A stretch of 64,000 nt of DNA from contig CM077025.1 in NCBI GenBank assembly GCA_039090855.1, positions 100,730,489 to 100,794,488 of the forward strand. The letters run 5' to 3'. Below are positions 59,745 to 64,000 of this stretch, piece by piece (the first letter of the stretch is position 1; each line of letters opens with the position of its first letter). The position numbers and the translations under genes are program-made. The notes under the pieces were generated by a model. The model did not search any database, was not told the origin of the DNA, and saw only the letters and a program-made list of their open reading frames with translations. This DNA is from Macrothele yani (Eukaryota; Arthropoda; Arachnida; Araneae; Macrothelidae).

Positions 59745-60961
59745 CACAGTCGAGTCACATTATTGTGACCATCTCCTACTTTTGGCGTCAACAGCGCGTA
59801 GCCAACGAAAGAAGGCACGTGTCATGAGCTGACTTAGATGATATATAAGGTGTGCTGTAGGCATTCTGAAAACATATTAATCTTTGCTGTCATGGATAAA
59901 AGGAGCGATTTATCAGATATGCAAAAAGGAATGATTATCGGCTTTCGGACCAAGGGTGGCAGTATCTCTGAAACAGCGTAGTTTGTGAACTGTTCGCGTG
60001 CTGCTGTGGTTAAAGAGTATCGTGATTGAGAAATGGCACCATTTGCGAATAAGCGAAGTGGGAACTGCGGAGCACCACGTGCCATTGATGTGAGAGGTGA
60101 AAGTCGGCTGCGAATGCGTGTGAGGGCCAATCGACACGCAACAGTGGAGCAACTCACTGGCGGAATGAACTACGGGGCTACCGGAAGTGTGTCTAAAACG
60201 ACAGTTCAGCGAACCCTGCTGCGCACGGGGCTCCGATGTAGGCAGATGATCACTGCACCTATGCTAACGAAGGTGCATCGACAGAAAAGGCTTACATTTG
60301 GACGTCGGTATCGGAATTGGACCTCCGCTGATTGGCAAAGGATTGCCTTCTCCTAAAAGTCACGTTTTCTGCTTTATCGAACGGATAGACGTTGGCGTAT
60401 AAGGCCAGAAACATCGGAAAACGAACACTCTTCAACCACTGCTGGAAGAACACAAGCTGGTGGGGGCAGCGTTATGGTCTGGGGAATGTTTTCGTGACAT
60501 TCTCTGGGTCCACTCATACCTGTGGAAGGCACTATAGAACGAATTCGTTATGAATCCATCCTTGCAGAACACCTACACCCATACAGGCTGATTGTCTTTC
60601 CTGGAGCGGATAGGATCATCCAGAACGAAAATGCGACGTGTCACACAGCTAAAAATGTCAGAGAGTGGGTGGAAGAACACGATGAAGACTTCAAGGTACT
60701 TCCCTGGTCCCCTAATTACCCAGACTTAAACCCAACTGCATCTGTGGGACCACTTCGATGGTGCTATTAGCTCTATGGATCCTCCACCACGCACCCTTCA
60801 GCAGCTGTCAGATGCATTGCAGTCAGCATGGCTCCACATACCTGTGAACACCTTCCAGTACCTTATTGCATCACTTCAAGCCCATCTAGCTGCTGACCGC
60901 GCTGCACACGGCGGTTATTGCGGATATTAGTGGGTGGTCACAATAATGTGACACGACCGTG
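59745..60961 (+). mobile_element. Tc1-type DNA transposon, ~1.2 kb
   Basis: Left CACAGTCGAGTCACATTATT and right AATAATGTGACACGACCGTG are inverted ends. TA precedes the left end; the right flank (TCTA) is imperfect. It sits directly against the right end of the previous Tc1. Confidence 0.85.
59892..60930 (+). pseudogene. Tc1 transposase with mutated catalytic sites
   Basis: ATG 59892: MDKRSDLSDMQKGMIIGFRT then KGGSISETA and a stop. The second HTH is TTVQRTLLRTGLRCRQM and then RNWTSADWQRIAFS-stop, where DESRF should follow (first Asp lost). Next are AGGGSVMVWGMFS, RIIQNENATCHTAKNVREW (second catalytic Asp changed to Glu), and SPNYPDLNP, where the Glu block is frame-shifted. The C-terminus LQQLSDALQSAWLHIPVNTF is readable to ~60925. 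Several stops. Confidence 0.88.
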
Positions 60962-61017
60962 TCTATTCATTTCTTCGCCTTTCATAGTTTTTTATTCTGT
61001 ACATCTGTACACTGTTC

Positions 61018-61137
61018 CTCAGGTAGCAGAGCCTTGCAATTTAACGTAGGCACAACACTGATCCACCGTCCTCTATTCCTAAAAGACGTTGTCTCACTGT
61101 TTAGCCTACATTAAATTGAAAGGCTGTGCTACCTGAG
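61018..61137. mobile_element. Small foldback element (~43-bp arms)
   Basis: CTCAGGTAGCAGAGCCTTGC + AATTTAACGTAGGCACAACACTG pairs with the complement of CAGTTTAGCCTACATTAAAT-type sequence ending GGCTGTGCTACCTGAG; loop ~33 bp. Confidence 0.8.
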
Positions 61138-61408
61138 TCTCCATCATGCCATAGGAAACTTCATTATTGCTTTCAACTATAAGTTTCTGCGTTTTCTACT
61201 GGGAATGCCTAACGTTTTTCCTATTTTTACTGCATACACACGCCACCAGAAATTCAACAGAAAAATCAGGAACCAAAATAATTAATGTTAATCAGGAAAA
61301 TGTTTGTAGTACAGGGACGTTTCTAGACTTCAAAATCAGGCTGGGCGAGCATTATTTTTGGTGGGGCAACTTTTTTTACGAAACAATGGAGAACGAATTT
61401 CTAATGCT

Positions 61409-61622
61409 TTTTTGATTGAAGATTTAACGACCACCTTGAACAACTCAATCGGCTATAAGAAGTCACCTGTCCCTAATTTAAGGTCACTGGTTCCAGGAAA
61501 AGAAAAAGAACCCGTGCCGTAAGACAAACACAACATCCATGCCTCACTGGGATTAGAACCCGGACCCTTCTCGGATGGAAGGTCATAAGACAGCGTCAGG
61601 CCACTACGCCACCAGGGCGGCT
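61409..61622 (-). mobile_element. SINE-1, near full length
   Basis: The minus strand begins GCCGCCCTGGTGGCGTAGTG (box A region); GGGTTCTAATCCCAGTGAGG (box B mutated); TTGTCTTACGGCACGGG; TTCCTGGAACCAGTGACC; tail GTTAAATCTTCAATC plus A. A short flanking match TAATGC may be the target duplication. Confidence 0.85.
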
Positions 61623-62351
61623 TTAATGCATTTCGCTACCGGCAACAAAGGAATTCGTGCAATTCTCACCCCTCCCACCTTTAGTTACGATACTGGTGTA
61701 AGTTAGAAGTGTTGGTAAAATGTCGCCTTCCAACTTTTTGCTTGCTCTGAAAGCATTGTCTTAAATTGCTTTTCAAAATTTTGCATTTTTGTCTATACGG
61801 AAATTGTACCGTACTTGAACAATTTATTTAAAAGTAAATGTCGTTTTTGTTTGTCTAAATCAAATTTTAACGTCGTGCTACACAGGCACAATACACCCCC
61901 CCCCCCCCTCCCGTAACTTCGTCCCTTCCAGCCAGCGACTTTGCCTTGCACTTATCTCCTACAAAGAAAGCAGTTTTCTGCCACTTTCTGTACTTTCACT
62001 GTCCTGGAGCAATCTTAAGAAGGCTAGTGCGGCTTTAGACTCCACTTTCCAAGTTGGAATCCCCTATTTTGTAAACAGAACGAACAGAGCAATTAGTAGA
62101 GACCCCACACCCCTCCCCACTCAGTGAATTCCTATCCAACCTCCTCATTAGCCCCCTGGCCATACAGACATGAAAAAGAGACTTAAACTGCGGAATTGGA
62201 AGAGAGGAGAACAATTGAATTTTCATGGCCATGAGGAAGCTATTTTGATAAACGTTTTCGGAGATGTAAATAACGCACCTCCTAGGGGGAAATGCGCAGG
62301 GCTACATGAAATAAAGCACAAGACTTATTACTTGGCAAAGTGCAGATTATA
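61623..62351. other. No recognised gene
   Basis: C-run at 61892-61906; no domain or repeat family recognised. Confidence 0.45.
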
Positions 62352-62593
62352 CACTCATCGTCAAAAAAATAGTTGTAACCAGAAAGAAGCAACCGACAGG
62401 AATTAAACTTGGTGGGTAGGTTTGCCATCGCGAGACATGCAAATGATTCAAATATCACGCTCGACAGCGCATGTGACGTAAGCAAGGAGGGGTCGTAGCG
62501 CTGTACCTGACCGGCTATATAAGGTCGTCCCGTTGCGCGTGTTTGCCATTCTGACTCGTGCTGTTGTGTTGGTTGCATCCTTTGCAAGTGAAG

Positions 62594-62811
62594 TATGCCT
62601 CGGAGAAAAGTTCGGAAGCAATTCGAGCAGTTGGAGGAGTTCGAGGGGGTGGGGGCGCATCGTAGGGCTCCGGGAAGCGGAAGGGTTATATCACCGTATT
62701 GCGCACCATACCGGTCGTGATGATATAACCAGCGTACGCTGTTGGCGGCAGTGGATAGAATAAGGCACGCAGCAGCAACAGAAAGGGTCTGGGAGACCTA
62801 GACGAACCATG

Positions 62812-62881
<70 letters not shown>

Positions 62882-63701
62882 CGACGGGTTATCCGACATG
62901 CGCAGAGTAACCCAACAGCCACGATTGCGGATATTCAGCGAGCAGCTCCATGCATCTTGCGATTAGTGCCAGCACCATTGGTAGACTGCTGCACTACGTA
63001 GGATTAAATGCACGCAGACCATTGCGACGACTGACCTTAACACCATTGTATGGTCGCCAAAGACTGCAATGGTGTAGTGCCATACTCTCATAGAACCACT
63101 CAGAATGGCAGCGGGTGATCATCAGTGACGAGCTCCGCTTTTGTCTTGGAGGAGACGACCAACGAATCCCTGTGTGGAGCCACCGTGGTCAGCGCCAAGA
63201 AGAACGGTTTGTTGTGGAGCGTCACACGTCCAGAAGGCCTGGGTCATGGTGGTGGGTGCACTTGCGTACGATGCCAGATCACCTTAGATGTTCATTACAG
63301 GCACTTTGACAGCCTAACTTTGCGTTAATTAGGTCATACAACCAGTAGTCCTACCTTTTCTGAACGCTTATTCCGGTGCGATCTTACATCAGGACAACGC
63401 TCGTACACATACTGCTTCCGTCTTGAGAGCTTGCCTTCAAGGCACTGACACTCTACCATGCCCAGCCGCATCTCCAGACCTATCACCGATTGAAAATGTG
63501 TGGAATGCTATTGGACAGGTTATGCACACTCCACCTCTACCGCACAACCTGCAGGAACTGCGTGAGGAGATTCAAGCTGCATGGTGGGATTACTTATCGT
63601 AGGACACCATTAGGAACCTGTACAACTCCATGCCGAGACGTCTGGCATGCTGTGTGAGCAAACATGGCGGCCCAACGCCATATTGGCGTGTAGCTCAATA
63701 A
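62594..63701 (+). pseudogene. Tc1 transposase disrupted by an AG-repeat expansion
   Basis: ATG 62594: MPRRKVRKQFEQLEEFE, then in another frame RIVGLREAEGLYHRIAHHTG and VRCWRQWIE. The coding region then enters a 66-bp (AG)n tract. After it: ISASTIGRLLHYVGLNARRP (HTH), LQWCSAIL, FWVIISDELRFCLGGDD-like first Asp block, LHQDNARTHTASVLRACLQG (second Asp), CPAASPDLSPIENVW (Glu) and NLYNSMPRRLACCVSKHGG, ending TAA 63699. Only 32 residues lie between the last two catalytic residues, two fewer than the Tc1 norm. Dead. Confidence 0.88.
62813..62878 (+). repeat. (AG)n microsatellite inside the transposase
   Basis: About 33 AG units replacing or interrupting the linker after GRPRRTMGRE. Confidence 0.97.
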
Positions 63702-63829
63702 TTTTTTTTCCATATCAGTCTCAATGTTTAATCATTTATTGCTCTTGGTAACCTTTAACCCTTCGTCCCGAATAGCACTGGAAAACGACACGTCTTTCTG
63801 GGTGCAACTATTTTTTTAACTATGAGGAT

Positions 63830-64000
63830 GGTCTAGTTTGAGAGATCTTTTCTCCGGGGTATTTTTATCTGCATTTTAAACATTTTGGGCCAGCACCACA
63901 AAGAAATCCTGGTTGGGACACTGACTACTTTCGTTACCCATTTTCGTTACATCGATTTTTTTTGCATTTACTTTACTGTTGTCGGGAAAGATGCATAGCA
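63830..64000. other. No recognised feature at right edge
   Basis: Nothing recognisable in the last ~170 bases. Confidence 0.4.

Larger units (their letters stand above)
62352..63829 (+). mobile_element. Tc1-type DNA transposon, ~1.48 kb
   Basis: Left CACTCATCGTCAAAAAAATA + GTTG and the right complement CTCATAGTTAAAAAAATAGT + TG; the last few right-end bases are mutated. TA precedes the left end (62350-62351). Confidence 0.85.

Overview
This is invertebrate (most likely arthropod, possibly chelicerate) nuclear DNA. It is AT-rich, has no operon-like gene spacing, and is packed with eukaryotic transposable elements, tRNA-derived SINEs, microsatellites and minisatellites. I found no intact host protein gene and no canonical host tRNA, rRNA or snRNA gene. 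Nearly every recognisable coding stretch is a transposase, reverse transcriptase, helicase or gag relic broken by frameshifts, stops or later insertions. The species call is an inference from element content only.

Layout. 0-5 kb: a LINE reverse transcriptase relic split by a 2.26-kb tandem-repeat element (family H1 copy A), a SINE inside a local duplication, a palindromic MITE and a family-H2 element. 5-12 kb: hAT-type non-autonomous elements with 8-bp target duplications (one holding a solo LTR), several copies of one tRNA-derived SINE, and a truncated Tc1. 12-14 kb: a nearly intact Tc1/mariner-superfamily transposon with a second SINE type inserted inside it. 14.7-19 kb: a Ty3/Gypsy gag-protease relic split by a 3-kb hAT element. 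That hAT contains an H2 element, which contains a miniature LTR retrotransposon whose 163-bp LTRs each carry a tRNA-like sequence. 20-30 kb: a Tc1, an RTE-type LINE, Penelope-like fragments in opposite orientations, an internally deleted Tc1 and a truncated mariner. 31-39 kb: two more Tc1 elements (one with a 1.6-kb nested element), a 35-bp minisatellite, a mariner fragment and foldback MITEs. 39-48 kb: H1 and H2 copies, a MITE with ~120-bp inverted arms, and a Penelope GIY-YIG endonuclease fragment with a duplicated 3' end. 48.7-52.4 kb: a Helitron with readable 5' TC and 3' hairpin-CTAG ends around a broken Pif1-like helicase. 52-64 kb: H1 copy C, a mariner inside a MITE, a 69-bp satellite array, and three or four more Tc1 relics with a solo LTR of the tRNA-bearing miniature element.

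Three patterns stand out. (1) H1 and H2 share one architecture: a 5' hairpin, variable ~150-bp tandem monomers, an inverted copy of the 5' motif near the 3' end, and a 3'-terminal hairpin ending near CTTGT. This resembles Helentron-associated/DINE-like elements. H1 monomers form a three-monomer ~458-bp higher-order repeat, each carrying a core like the CTCF consensus. (2) The miniature LTR element with a tRNA-like pol III promoter in each LTR (two LTRs plus one solo copy, all 163 bp, with 4-bp target duplications) recalls the 5S-bearing Cassandra elements of plants. (3) The nested insertions and paralogous empty sites let insertion order and boundaries be read directly.
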